From Marinibium conchae (lineage in GTDB: Bacteria > Pseudomonadota > Gammaproteobacteria > Enterobacterales > Alteromonadaceae), in the NCBI RefSeq assembly GCF_015595035.1, contig NZ_JADNRN010000001.1, forward strand, positions 744,001-808,000: 64,000 bases of DNA, read 5' to 3'. The stretch's first letter is position 1. Each line of letters opens with the position of its first letter. The position numbers and the translations under genes were made by a program. Below the pieces are notes generated by a model. That model saw only the letters and a list, made by a program, of their open reading frames with translations, did not search any database and had not been told where the DNA came from. Positions 55,498-64,000 of this stretch are shown piece after piece.

Positions 55498-57324
55498 ATG
55501 CGTTACGTGTCATCTTCATCTCAACAGCTTCAGCATTTATTGCAGTCAATCGCAAAGGACATTCAAAGTGGTAACTCGCAGCTTGCGCTGAGCAAATACA
55601 AAGGTTTGAGTAAGCAAGTGCAGGCACATCCTAATGTTCAACACTTTTATGCCTTAGCGTTAAAGTCAACAGGGCAATTAGAGCGCGCTAAAGACATATT
55701 GCAGGAATTGACACAACGTTACCCCAAGCAAGCCGAATTTCACAATAATCTCGCAAACATATTTAAAGCGCTCACAGATTCAAATAAAGCCATAGAACAC
55801 TATAGTAAAGCATTAAGCTTACAGTCTAATTATCAAGATGCTTTTAAAAATTGCTTGATTATTTTACTCGAAGAAACCCGCCTAGTTGAGGCCGATACGC
55901 TTTTAAATAGCCACCATGACATTTTTTCGAATTGGCCTATCTATCAAAAGTTAAAAGCTGATTTATTAGTCGCTAAAAAACAATATGAGCAGGCTATTGT
56001 CGAATATAGACTCGTATTAAAAACACAGCCTAACTATACTGAGGCAAGCATAGCTTTAGCGTCTTCACTTGCAAAAAACAATCAGTTCACCGAGGCAATT
56101 AGCCACTTAACAGCGCTAATAGAAAAGGTCGAAAGTCCTATGGCCTATTATCATTTAGCACTTTGTTATTTTGAGACGCATGAGCATGTGTTAGCGAAAG
56201 ACTGTTTTGAAAAAGCGATTGCCATCCGTCCTAATTATCGTGCAGCCCATCAGCAGTACAATGAAATGCTTTATCAACTTGCTGATTTGCAAGCCTTTGG
56301 TAAAAGTTATGAGGCTGCTTTGCTATCATTACCAAACGAACATGAACTTCGCGCTGACTATATCGACTCTCTTGTAAGTGCAGACTTTATAGAAAAAAGC
56401 GCTAGAGCAATTGATACTGGGCTTTCGTTAGCGCCGGAAAACAATCGCTATCTAGCCCAAAAAGCACGGCATTTTGCCAATGCAGGTAAATTAACTGAAG
56501 CCCTCAGACTTTCAAAGACGGCCTTTGCGTCACGTTCAAATTTGAACAACGGTATCGAATTAGTGAAGCTAGGCCTATCCTTAAAGAATTATGCATTGGT
56601 GACCAATACGATTGAGTATTTGAAGTCTCACTATCCTAACAATCAATTAGTGTTAGCCTATGAAGCAACTTGTCTGAAACTCTGCGATAGAGAAACTTAC
56701 GATAACTACCATATGTTTAGCTCTACTGTAAAAACATATACATTGCCTGTGCCCGATGGCTACGACAACTTAGCTAGCTTTCTCTCAGACTTAAAGGACT
56801 TGTTGGTGAGTATGCACACCACAAACAAGAGGCCACTTCAACAAACGCTTAAAAAAGGAACGCAAACACCAGGGCGTTTACTAGAGCGGGAGCATCCGTT
56901 GTTAGACAAGTTAAAATGGGCTTATGAGACAATCATTGCCCAATATATTGCAGAATTACCCGATGCAAAAGGTGAACTTCAGGCACATCCTTTTTTAAGT
57001 CGGAAAAGTAATGAATTTGAGATTACTGGTAGTTGGTCAGTTAAGTTGCATGATGAAGGTTTTCACGTCAATCATGTGCATCCAGAGGGATGGATAAGTT
57101 CGGCCTGCTATATTTCAGTACCAGATAACTTGAGTGAGAATGAGGGCTGTATACGCTTTGGTCAGTCGCCCTTAGAATTAGGTGAGGCCGATGAACCTAG
57201 CCTTAGTATCACACCGAGAGCAGGGCAATTAGTGCTCTTTCCATCTTATATGTGGCACGGAACCTTGCCTTACTTTTCGTCACAAATGAGGTTAACTGCG
57301 CCATTTGATGTCGTCCCGAAGTAG
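55498..57324 (+). CDS. TPR-repeat protein fused to a 2-oxoglutarate/Fe(II) oxygenase-like domain
   Basis: 608 residues. Residues ~10-360 are tandem TPR units (for example NNLANIFKALTDSNKAIEHY). The C-terminal ~190 residues match the putative 2OG-Fe(II) oxygenase family: FHVNHVHPEGWISSACYISV with iron-ligand histidines, then PRAGQLVLFPSYMWHGTLP with the distal histidine and an MRLTAPFDV arginine. The TPR part would hold a protein substrate. It is the first of three genes (with the methyltransferase and Asp-hydroxylase-type genes) in one direction. Substrate unknown. Confidence 0.83.
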   Translation: MRYVSSSSQQLQHLLQSIAKDIQSGNSQLALSKYKGLSKQVQAHPNVQHFYALALKSTGQLERAKDILQELTQRYPKQAEFHNNLANIFKALTDSNKAIEHYSKALSLQSNYQDAFKNCLIILLEETRLVEADTLLNSHHDIFSNWPIYQKLKADLLVAKKQYEQAIVEYRLVLKTQPNYTEASIALASSLAKNNQFTEAISHLTALIEKVESPMAYYHLALCYFETHEHVLAKDCFEKAIAIRPNYRAAHQQYNEMLYQLADLQAFGKSYEAALLSLPNEHELRADYIDSLVSADFIEKSARAIDTGLSLAPENNRYLAQKARHFANAGKLTEALRLSKTAFASRSNLNNGIELVKLGLSLKNYALVTNTIEYLKSHYPNNQLVLAYEATCLKLCDRETYDNYHMFSSTVKTYTLPVPDGYDNLASFLSDLKDLLVSMHTTNKRPLQQTLKKGTQTPGRLLEREHPLLDKLKWAYETIIAQYIAELPDAKGELQAHPFLSRKSNEFEITGSWSVKLHDEGFHVNHVHPEGWISSACYISVPDNLSENEGCIRFGQSPLELGEADEPSLSITPRAGQLVLFPSYMWHGTLPYFSSQMRLTAPFDVVPK

Positions 57325-57349
57325 CAATTAATCATGGAAGTCAAAACAA

Positions 57350-58267
57350 ATGAACGATACTGAAGCTTGGGATCTCTATTGGCAAAGTGGGATAATAAAC
57401 AGCTGTGTTACCCAATCAGATGAACTTGTGGATAATGCCTTGTTTGTTTTCTGGACCTCGCATTTATCGCGCCTGCCACAGACACCCAAGGTGCTCGACT
57501 TAGCAACAGGTAATGGCGCGGTTGTTCATTTACTGCACAAAGCTGAGTCAAAGTTGCAACTTACCGGTATTGATAGGGCAAAGATTGTTTCAGCAAGCCA
57601 ACATGATGAACATTCTCCACAGTTTCTTTCCAACATTGACATCACTCAAACACCATTTAAAAACCAGAGTTTTGACCTTATTACGAGTCAATTCGGTGTA
57701 GAGTACGCGATGTGCACAAATGGCACTGACTCTATGCAGTCAGTGCTTCAAGAAATTAGCCGTTTACTGCGCCCTGGTGGAATTTTTCAGCTATTAATAC
57801 ACCATAGTGAGAGCTCCTTACTGCACTCCAACGCAAGGAAAAGAGACGAGCTTGCCTACCTATTACAAGACGGTGGCCTAATTAGCGACTTATGGCGCTT
57901 CTCTCATTCTGATTTGTCGGTAAGTGATTTAGAGCTGTCGGGGCAAAATTATCTACATACGGCTCAAATTAAAACACAAGCCATTAGTGGTCAAATATTC
58001 TCAGCTATCAATCACTTTATTCAGCAACAAGGAATGCCCGAAACACAAGGCAGCATTAGTGATGTCATTACACGAGTAAAAGCTGAGCATTCGCGACTCA
58101 AGCAACTCTGTGCAGCAGCGATGTCGGAGGATGATCTTGTGATGATGGAAAGGCTAGCCGAGAACAATGACTTAGCTATTGAAACGAAGAAGGCGTTCGA
58201 AGTCGAAAATAAAGATGGTACTTTGGACTTATTGGCCTGGCAAATCGTTGGTAGTAAGGGAAGCTAA
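57350..58267 (+). CDS. Class I SAM-dependent methyltransferase
   Basis: 305 residues. Motif I VLDLATGNGAVVHLL (about residues 48-62), GIDRAKI as the acidic-loop region, FDLITSQFGVEYA, and LLRPGGIFQLLIHH as motif III. The target is unknown. It starts 25 bases after the TPR-oxygenase gene and its stop overlaps the next start (TAATG), so the three are co-translated. Context suggests it modifies the same substrate as the oxygenases. Confidence 0.83.
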   Translation: MNDTEAWDLYWQSGIINSCVTQSDELVDNALFVFWTSHLSRLPQTPKVLDLATGNGAVVHLLHKAESKLQLTGIDRAKIVSASQHDEHSPQFLSNIDITQTPFKNQSFDLITSQFGVEYAMCTNGTDSMQSVLQEISRLLRPGGIFQLLIHHSESSLLHSNARKRDELAYLLQDGGLISDLWRFSHSDLSVSDLELSGQNYLHTAQIKTQAISGQIFSAINHFIQQQGMPETQGSISDVITRVKAEHSRLKQLCAAAMSEDDLVMMERLAENNDLAIETKKAFEVENKDGTLDLLAWQIVGSKGS

Positions 58268-59556
58268 TGACTGAAGATGAGATAAAGCAAAGCATTGATA
58301 GTATTAGTTTGAAATTAAATAGTGATGAAATTTCTGAAGGTGTCAATTTGGCCAGAGCATTAGCAAAATCCGAACCTTCATCCTTCGCGGCATTAAACTT
58401 TCTGGCCAATGTTGAAGAGCAATTGGGTGATAGGGAGGCCGCAAAAGACTTGCATAAATCATGTATTCGATTAAATGAGGCAACGCCAATTGCCTACTTG
58501 TCACTAGGTTATCTATTGTCGGAAGACTGCCATGGTCAGCTTAAAGCAAGCCCTGAAGCGATTGTGTTATTTTCAAAGCTCTTTGATATGGCACCACAAT
58601 GGTTCTACGACCACCAGTCCTTTAATTTCAATCCTCAAGTAATGCAGAAGCTCGTATTTGCGGGAAGAACACTGTTAGTGTTTTTTGACGAATTGCATCG
58701 AAACGCCTTAACTCTTGATGTCGAGAACCAAGACACTTCATACATAGAAGCACACACTAAGCCTTCACAATATGCAGAAGAGCGCGTTCGCATTGCCGAA
58801 GCCATATGGACAAGAACACACTTGAGACCCTTTAGCTTTGCTCTGCATGACCAAAGACCCCATTTGTTTTACGTGCCAAACCTGGTTGCTAAGGGAGTCT
58901 GGGAACTAGAGCAGTTTCCTTGGGCAGAGGCTTTCTGCAAGCAGTACCCCGATATTTTGGCAGAGTTCAGGGCAGTAACCAAAAATATTGCAGATCATGC
59001 GAGGCCTTATCTAGATGAACATTTTGAGAATAATGCTGAGCTTACTCAACTTGCTGGAAAGCAAAGATGGACTGCTTTAGATTTATATCGCGAAGGCTTG
59101 TTGTCAAACTTCGCCAAGCAACATTTCCCTAAAACCTTAGCTGCCTTGAAGTTGATTCCGCTATGTGGCCGTGGTGACAATCCCGACGAAGTGTTCTTTT
59201 CTATTTTGCAAGCTGGGCAAGCTATTCCAGAACACTATGGTCTATCAAATCATAGTTTAACCGTACATTTAGGTATTGACATACCTGATAACTGTACGCT
59301 GAGTGTGCGAAGAAGCGACTATTACTGGAAGAACGGCGAACTGATAGTATTTGATGACTCTTTTATCCATAGTGCCAAGAATGATAGTGACAAACTCCGA
59401 GTGGTGTTACTGTTCTCTATTTGGCACCCACATCTGAGTGGCGCCGAAATAAAAGCAATAAAGAGTAGCTTCACTCAACGCCATAACTGGTTTGAAAGTC
59501 GCGATGAAAAGTTAAAAGCGATTATGAGTGAAGCCCCAGAGAGAGTCATTGATTAA
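58267..59556 (+). CDS. Aspartyl/asparaginyl beta-hydroxylase-family oxygenase with TPR-like N-terminus
   Basis: 429 residues. Helical TPR-like repeats at about 10-110; the C-terminal half is the Asp/Asn beta-hydroxylase domain, with PEHYGLSNHSLTVHLGIDIP (first iron histidine and 2-oxoglutarate-binding residues), ELIVFDDSFIHSAKN (distal histidine) and RVVLLFSIWHP. In this family the usual acidic iron ligand is replaced, leaving a two-histidine site. Eukaryotic members hydroxylate EGF-like domains; bacterial targets are largely unknown. The 3' end overlaps the opposing oxygenase gene by four bases. Confidence 0.86.
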   Translation: MTEDEIKQSIDSISLKLNSDEISEGVNLARALAKSEPSSFAALNFLANVEEQLGDREAAKDLHKSCIRLNEATPIAYLSLGYLLSEDCHGQLKASPEAIVLFSKLFDMAPQWFYDHQSFNFNPQVMQKLVFAGRTLLVFFDELHRNALTLDVENQDTSYIEAHTKPSQYAEERVRIAEAIWTRTHLRPFSFALHDQRPHLFYVPNLVAKGVWELEQFPWAEAFCKQYPDILAEFRAVTKNIADHARPYLDEHFENNAELTQLAGKQRWTALDLYREGLLSNFAKQHFPKTLAALKLIPLCGRGDNPDEVFFSILQAGQAIPEHYGLSNHSLTVHLGIDIPDNCTLSVRRSDYYWKNGELIVFDDSFIHSAKNDSDKLRVVLLFSIWHPHLSGAEIKAIKSSFTQRHNWFESRDEKLKAIMSEAPERVID

Positions 59557-60260
59557 GCTCTAAACCAACCACTAATACTAAGTCGCAAGGCCGGCGAAAA
59601 TGGTGCGACACAGGTAACTGAGTGTGGGCGGCTCACATCAAACAGGCTTAAGCTGTTGAATGTTGGAGTGTAAGACTCGACTGAGGTGCCATCGCTCTCG
59701 AAAAACTGCAATAAGCCACCCCAATCCGCATGCCACTGTTCAGAGAGGTTCATCACAAAGGCAACTCTACGGGTTTCATTAGGCGCGACATCGTTATGAC
59801 GCGTTAAAAACTCGCCTCGAGCAAAGCGCGTAACGTTAGCGTCGGCATGACTAATATCGTGGTGCCCAGTAACAGTTCTTACCCAATCAATTGTCTGTGG
59901 GCTGTTGAGCCATTGCTTAAACTCAAGCAATGGAGCTTGCTTTTCACCCTCTATAATAGGGTGACGCCCGTACAAAAAACCTACCCCGTTTGCTGCGTTT
60001 TGAAAAATCTGTGCTTGTAGGTTTCCTCGGGTTTCATCACTGTGTTTGCGCAGTTCTGACTCTCTAACTGCCTTATTTTCATTTCCCGCAAAAAATACAA
60101 GCTCGTAGTCCCTTATTTCTTTAACTACTGTCGCTATTCGAGTTGCTGAACTTGGCGCCAAGAAACCAGGGATACGAAAGCGTTGTTTCGAAGAGTAGTG
60201 TGCTTCAAACTTATGAGCTTCATTTGCGTCAATAACAGGAGATTCTATGGAAAGTGGCAT
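59553..60260 (-). CDS. 2-oxoglutarate/Fe(II)-dependent oxygenase (prolyl-hydroxylase/PKHD type)
   Basis: 235 residues. A double-stranded beta-helix core has the HxD motif in LTRHNDVAP, the distal histidine in SRPHSVTCV, and the 2-oxoglutarate-binding arginine in ALRLSISGW. An FRIPGFLAP opening is typical of prolyl 4-hydroxylase-like enzymes. It lies six bases after the SapC-family gene on the minus strand and converges on the Asp-hydroxylase-type gene. Substrate unknown. Confidence 0.86.
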   Translation of the reverse strand: MPLSIESPVIDANEAHKFEAHYSSKQRFRIPGFLAPSSATRIATVVKEIRDYELVFFAGNENKAVRESELRKHSDETRGNLQAQIFQNAANGVGFLYGRHPIIEGEKQAPLLEFKQWLNSPQTIDWVRTVTGHHDISHADANVTRFARGEFLTRHNDVAPNETRRVAFVMNLSEQWHADWGGLLQFFESDGTSVESYTPTFNSLSLFDVSRPHSVTCVAPFSPALRLSISGWFRA

Positions 60261-60266
60261 GCGGCT

Positions 60267-60992
60267 TTAGCTATCCTTTTGACTGAGTGAATTTGCTCGG
60301 TGTACAAGATTTTGTACTTGATTCAGTGAGCCCATATGAATGTGTATACACTCCAATGCGCTGTCGATTGAGCGGAGTTTAAGGTACTTTTCATCGCTAA
60401 GTGACCGCAGCTTTTCATAATCAACCACCATAAAGCCACCCATTGACTTGGTTTCCCCTTTGTCTTGATATTCAAGCGCTTTGTCAGTGAATAAACCTTC
60501 GTTGTCGAGAAGCTCAAATAGAGTCTGTGAGTGATGTTGCATGTTATGCATATGACTTAAAAACTTCTGAACTTTTGTCAGGTGGCTAGACGGTGTGCCG
60601 TCACTATTAAATAAATTTAGCCCCTCGCTATCATTGAGCACAGCATTCGTGTCATTGACACACAAGGCCATATCAGAGGATTCAGCACTCACTTTAACAA
60701 AGCTAAAAGGATAGCGACGTATAATCGCTGGCACATAGGGCACCAGCCAATTGAATGTTGAGTCTATGAACAAATTTTGTTTTGGTGCTAGGCCCATAAG
60801 AGCAACGGCTGAAATAGACTTATCGTCGTTGCGCACAAACACAATTGGGTAGTTGGCTGAGGCCAATCCAAACTCATCAACCGAGATGCTTGCCAAATGA
60901 AAGTCTTTTGCATGGGCGTAGTTAGCTATTTCTTTTACTTTTTTATTTTTGTGAAGGTCGGCGCTAAGCGCGACATAGGTAGGATTCATCAT
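60267..60992 (-). CDS. SapC-family (S-layer-related, PF07277-type) protein
   Basis: 241 residues matching the SapC family named from Campylobacter surface-array loci: an early PIVFVRNDDKSISAVALMGL segment, NLFIDSTFNWLVPYVPAIIRRYPF, and the C-terminal VDYEKLRSLSDEKYLKL. Biochemical role unknown. In marine and freshwater proteobacteria such genes recur near TonB receptors, tryptophan-halogenase-like genes and oxygenases, as here. Unrelated to the SapC permease at 38697. First gene of a two-gene minus-strand unit. Confidence 0.86.
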   Translation of the reverse strand: MMNPTYVALSADLHKNKKVKEIANYAHAKDFHLASISVDEFGLASANYPIVFVRNDDKSISAVALMGLAPKQNLFIDSTFNWLVPYVPAIIRRYPFSFVKVSAESSDMALCVNDTNAVLNDSEGLNLFNSDGTPSSHLTKVQKFLSHMHNMQHHSQTLFELLDNEGLFTDKALEYQDKGETKSMGGFMVVDYEKLRSLSDEKYLKLRSIDSALECIHIHMGSLNQVQNLVHRANSLSQKDS

Positions 60993-61280
60993 TCGCTTCC
61001 AAATATTGGTATTGTGTTTTTTATAGCAAAAAAAATTCTGCTCAGATATTCCTTATGATTGTACTAAAAGTTCGGGTAAAAACTAAGTGCATTGATGTAA
61101 ATAAAATGTAGAAAAAAATACACTATCGAAGTGATTCTGAGCTTCTGCCATCTTGACATTTAGCTTACATCCTGTGACTATCTACCGGGAGTGCATGTGT
61201 TACGCGTGTACGACTATGATAATTATAATTTCTCCGCCGGCAAAACTAAGCGGCGTGAACATCAAATAATGGTTGGGAAT

Positions 61281-62054
61281 ATGTCCAAAATGAGCAAGAG
61301 AACTCAAATAGCGTCATGCATTCTTGGTGCACTAGCACTTGGAAACGCTTCGATCGCCTCTGCAGATCAGCTTCAGGATTTACAAAAAGCAGAAATAAAA
61401 GTCCAGAAAGCCTCAGCGAAATCTCAAGAGAAAATCAATAACCTTTTCGAACAGTCACAAGAACTATTGGCTGAATACAGAAATGTAATTGACACCACGG
61501 AAGGCTTAAAAGTATACAACGACTATTTAGCCAACCTAGTTGCAGACCAGCAACGCGGTATCGATTCTTACCAACGCCAAATTGATTCAATTGATGAAAC
61601 AAGACAAAACATTGTTCCATTGATGTTCAGCATGATTGATTCACTCGAAGAATTTGTCAATTTGGATATTCCTATCAATATCGACGAGCGTCGTAACCGT
61701 ATTCAAGGCTTGCGCGACGTAATGACGAATTCCAACGTAACCGTAGCAGAGCGTTTTCGTTTAGTACTCGAGGCCTATCAAACTGAAAACGAGTATGGCA
61801 CCAAGATTGAATCCAAGACTGGTACTATCGAGGATGGTGGCCAAGAGATTACCGTTGATTTCTTCAATTTAGGTCGAACAGCTTTATTAGCGCTATCTAA
61901 AGACCAAAAGAGTGCCTGGGTTTGGGATAATAAAGCTAGAAGCTATCAAAAGCTTGGTGATGAGTACTTAAGTTCTATTATCAATGCTGTTCGTATGGCA
62001 AAAGGCCTTGTTCCACAAGACCTAATTAAATTACCAATTGAAGCTGCGGAGTAA
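61281..62054 (+). CDS. DUF3450 periplasmic coiled-coil protein of a TonB system
   Basis: About 257 residues from the ATG at 61281 (MSKMSKRTQIASCILGALAL, a signal peptide ending near SIASA); starts at 61269 or 61191 are possible but add non-signal sequence. The mature protein opens with a long coiled coil (about 30-110) and has the DUF3450 signatures NIVPLMFSMIDSLEEFV and FFNLGRTALLALS. It precedes a TtpC-like gene, the usual order in marine TonB2-type operons. It probably spans the periplasm to help energise receptors. Confidence 0.87.
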   Translation: MSKMSKRTQIASCILGALALGNASIASADQLQDLQKAEIKVQKASAKSQEKINNLFEQSQELLAEYRNVIDTTEGLKVYNDYLANLVADQQRGIDSYQRQIDSIDETRQNIVPLMFSMIDSLEEFVNLDIPINIDERRNRIQGLRDVMTNSNVTVAERFRLVLEAYQTENEYGTKIESKTGTIEDGGQEITVDFFNLGRTALLALSKDQKSAWVWDNKARSYQKLGDEYLSSIINAVRMAKGLVPQDLIKLPIEAAE

Positions 62055-62059
62055 GGTTA

Positions 62060-63418
62060 ATGAAAACAACAATAAAAACACTTGTTGCTGCAGCGGCAAT
62101 CGCATGTATCTCATCGGTTGCACAGGCACAACAATCAACGACATTACAAGAGTTATTGAAAAAGGTTGAGCAAAGCGCAACGGCACAATCTCGTGAAAAC
62201 CAACAGCGCGAAGCTGAGTTCAAAAGAGATCGTGACCAACAAGCACGCTTACTTCGCGAAGCGAAAGCGGCATTAGCAGCTGAGCAAGCTCGCGGTGATC
62301 GTTTGGCGGCACAATTTGCTGCAAACGAACAAACACTTATCGACAAAGATGCAGAGCTTGAAGCTGCAAAAGGCGATTTAGGTGAGATGTTTGGTGTTGT
62401 ACGTCAAGCGTCTGCTGATGCTTACGGCCGAATCTCAACGTCGATAGTGAGCGCACAGTACCCAGGTCGTGATGCGTTCTTAGCAGAAATGTCTAACGAT
62501 GCGAAAGGTCTACCAAACATTCAAGAGCTTCGTCAGCTTTGGTTATCTCTTCAAACAGAAATGACGGCTTCTGGACAAGTAGAAAAATTCGAAGTTGAAG
62601 TGCTTAACCTTGAAGGCGGCAAGTCTGTACAAGAAGTTATTCGTATTGGTACTTTCAACCTTATCGGTGAGCAGGGTTACTTAGTTTACAATGATGACGA
62701 CAATACGGTTGAGCCGCTTGGTCGCCAGCCTGATGGTTTTCAGGTAAGTACTACTCAAGACTTGTTGAGCGCAAGCTCTGGCCTCATTCCTGTTTACGTG
62801 GATCCTTCACGCGGCACAATTCTTAATTTATTCAAGCAAAAAGCAACTTGGTCCGAGCGTTATCATGCTGGTGCTGAGGTAGGTTATACCATCACAGCCA
62901 TGCTAATTATTGGTCTACTTATCGGTTTATATAAGTTTGTTACACTAAACGCCTCTGGCGCGAAGATGAAGTCACAGCTTAAAAATATCGATGATCCGAG
63001 CGAGAAGAATCCACTTGGTCGAATTCTAACGGTATATCAAGATAACAGAGAAGCTGACGTAGAAACCCTTGAGCTTAAGCTTGATGAAGCTATCTTACGT
63101 GAACTGCCGCGCATTGATGCTGGTGTGAATATCATTAAGATATTTGCTGCCATTGCACCATTACTTGGTCTACTCGGTACGGTACTAGGTATGATTGAAA
63201 CCTTCCAACAAATCACTTTGTTTGGTACCGGTGACCCTAGAATCATGGCTGGTTCAATCTCGATGGCGCTTGTAACAACTGCGCAAGGTATTATTGCAGC
63301 CTTACCACTTATTCTTGTACACAGTGTTGTCGCTTCTAAAGCGAAGTCGATTGTTCATGTACTTGATGAGCAAACAGCAGGCTTCATCGCAGCGAAAGCT
63401 GAGTCGGAGAGAGTTTAA
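62060..63418 (+). CDS. TtpC-like MotA/TolQ/ExbB proton-channel protein
   Basis: 452 residues, much longer than ExbB. Signal peptide ends at VAQAQ; a periplasmic coiled coil (about 25-110) and an extra domain precede a membrane helix (about 275-295) and the ExbB-type channel domain (FAAIAPLLGLLGTVLGMIET, SISMALVTTAQGIIAALPL). In Vibrio, TtpC is needed for TonB2-dependent iron uptake. It starts six bases after the DUF3450 gene and one base separates it from exbB. Confidence 0.9.
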   Translation: MKTTIKTLVAAAAIACISSVAQAQQSTTLQELLKKVEQSATAQSRENQQREAEFKRDRDQQARLLREAKAALAAEQARGDRLAAQFAANEQTLIDKDAELEAAKGDLGEMFGVVRQASADAYGRISTSIVSAQYPGRDAFLAEMSNDAKGLPNIQELRQLWLSLQTEMTASGQVEKFEVEVLNLEGGKSVQEVIRIGTFNLIGEQGYLVYNDDDNTVEPLGRQPDGFQVSTTQDLLSASSGLIPVYVDPSRGTILNLFKQKATWSERYHAGAEVGYTITAMLIIGLLIGLYKFVTLNASGAKMKSQLKNIDDPSEKNPLGRILTVYQDNREADVETLELKLDEAILRELPRIDAGVNIIKIFAAIAPLLGLLGTVLGMIETFQQITLFGTGDPRIMAGSISMALVTTAQGIIAALPLILVHSVVASKAKSIVHVLDEQTAGFIAAKAESERV

Positions 63419-63419
63419 T

Positions 63420-63944
63420 ATGTTGTACCTGATTGGATTATGGGAATCTGTCAGGGACTTTATCGCTACCGGCGGTGACGTGCTGTATTTCGTCGCCTTA
63501 GCGCTTTTCCTAATGTGGGTTTTAATGGTTGAGCGCTATTGGTATTACACCTCTGTATTTCCTTCAGTTAAAAAGCAAATAATTGCTGATTGGGATAGCA
63601 GAAACGATACCACTTCATGGTACGCGCATAGAATTCGTGACACGTGGATTTCACAGGCGTCAGATTCTTTAAATGCAAGATTACTAGTAATTCGAACTTT
63701 AGTGGCGATGTGTCCTCTAATTGGATTGTTAGGTACTGTAACAGGTATGATCGGTGTATTTGAGAGTATGGCTACGCAAGGTACTGGCAACCCAAGAGTC
63801 ATGGCAGCCGGTATTTCGATGGCAACAATTCCTACAATGGCAGGAATGGTTGCAGCTCTTTCAGGACTGTTTTTCAGTTCACGCCTCGAAGCGAAAGCTA
63901 AGATTGCGAAAGAGACCTTAATCGATAGTCTGCCACATCATTAA
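63420..63944 (+). CDS. exbB: ExbB-type proton channel subunit (TonB2 system)
   Basis: 174 residues from the ATG at 63420, one base after the ttpC-like stop; a longer frame reaching back to 63294 is spurious overlap. Three membrane segments: VLYFVALALFLMWVLMVERY, VAMCPLIGLLGTVTGMIGVF, and SMATIPTMAGMVAALSGLFF. The conserved channel glutamate/threonine region is seen. Works with the following ExbD to power TonB. Confidence 0.93.
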   Translation: MLYLIGLWESVRDFIATGGDVLYFVALALFLMWVLMVERYWYYTSVFPSVKKQIIADWDSRNDTTSWYAHRIRDTWISQASDSLNARLLVIRTLVAMCPLIGLLGTVTGMIGVFESMATQGTGNPRVMAAGISMATIPTMAGMVAALSGLFFSSRLEAKAKIAKETLIDSLPHH

Positions 63945-63955
63945 GAGAGATTAGT

Positions 63956-64000
63956 ATGGGTCGTAAAGTAAGAGAACAAGAAGAAGACGCCCAAATCGAC
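63956..64000 (+). CDS. exbD: ExbD/TolR-family protein (3'-truncated by window edge)
   Basis: Only the first 15 codons are present (MGRKVREQEEDAQID). The charged N-terminus and the position 11 bases after exbB match the cytoplasmic tail of ExbD before its single membrane helix. Called mainly from operon order. Confidence 0.7.
   Translation, partial: MGRKVREQEEDAQID

Noticed and set aside
61217..61231. Fur-box-like TGATAATTATAATTT upstream of the DUF3450/TtpC operon
   Set aside because: The right half departs from the 7-1-7 palindrome at several bases and the region is AT-rich, so it is too weak to call.

Overview
The window is a contiguous stretch of a gammaproteobacterial chromosome of moderate-to-low GC. 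The best fit is a marine, heterotrophic Alteromonadales-type organism (Alteromonadaceae-like); this is inferred from gene content and order, not from a search. Supporting signals are a polar chemotaxis operon tail of the cheB-parC-parP-cheW-DUF2802 kind, the order recX-alaS-csrA-tRNA-Ser-tRNA-Arg, pspF-sapABCDF next to pspABC, MetJ- and TyrR-type operators, very large TonB-dependent receptors, and a DUF3450/TtpC-type TonB energising operon. No prophage, insertion sequence, integron or CRISPR array is visible.

Layout. 1-3316: end of a chemotaxis operon. 3282-6023: a large SF1 helicase with a nuclease-like tail on the opposite strand. 6119-11646: methionine module (MetJ operator, metA, a methionine synthase split into two genes, then a small methyltransferase). 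11676-11885: nested inverted and direct repeats plus a bidirectional terminator. 11905-17142: secreted S9 peptidase and TonB receptor, probably co-transcribed for peptide use. 17640-23216: FemAB-like gene, recX, alaS, csrA, three tRNAs. 23441-26649: sodium-pumping oxaloacetate decarboxylase (oadGAB).

26859-36773 is the most unusual region. It encodes a SPOR-domain lipoprotein, an usher-like outer-membrane protein that itself ends in a SPOR-like domain, a small DUF4402-type secreted protein, a PapD-like chaperone, a second DUF4402-type subunit with its own terminator, and two tandem paralogous PglL/Wzy-type O-oligosaccharyltransferases. I read this as a non-classical chaperone-usher surface-fibre system with a possible dedicated glycosylation step and septal peptidoglycan targeting; that reading is inference.

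36770-45133: sapFDCBA and pspF on the minus strand, divergent from pspABC behind a sigma-54-type promoter. 45197-51510: aromatic and branched-chain amino-acid catabolism (phhA, tyrR, fahA, maiA, an Lrp-type regulator divergent from a leucine-dehydrogenase-type gene). 51622-52052: the 4.5S SRP RNA and a ComFB-like protein. 52520-60992: a second TonB receptor beside three different 2-oxoglutarate/Fe(II) oxygenases, a methyltransferase and a SapC-family protein, which look like a peptide or surface-protein modification locus. 61281-64000: DUF3450, TtpC-like ExbB, ExbB and the start of exbD, which would energise receptors such as the two in this window.
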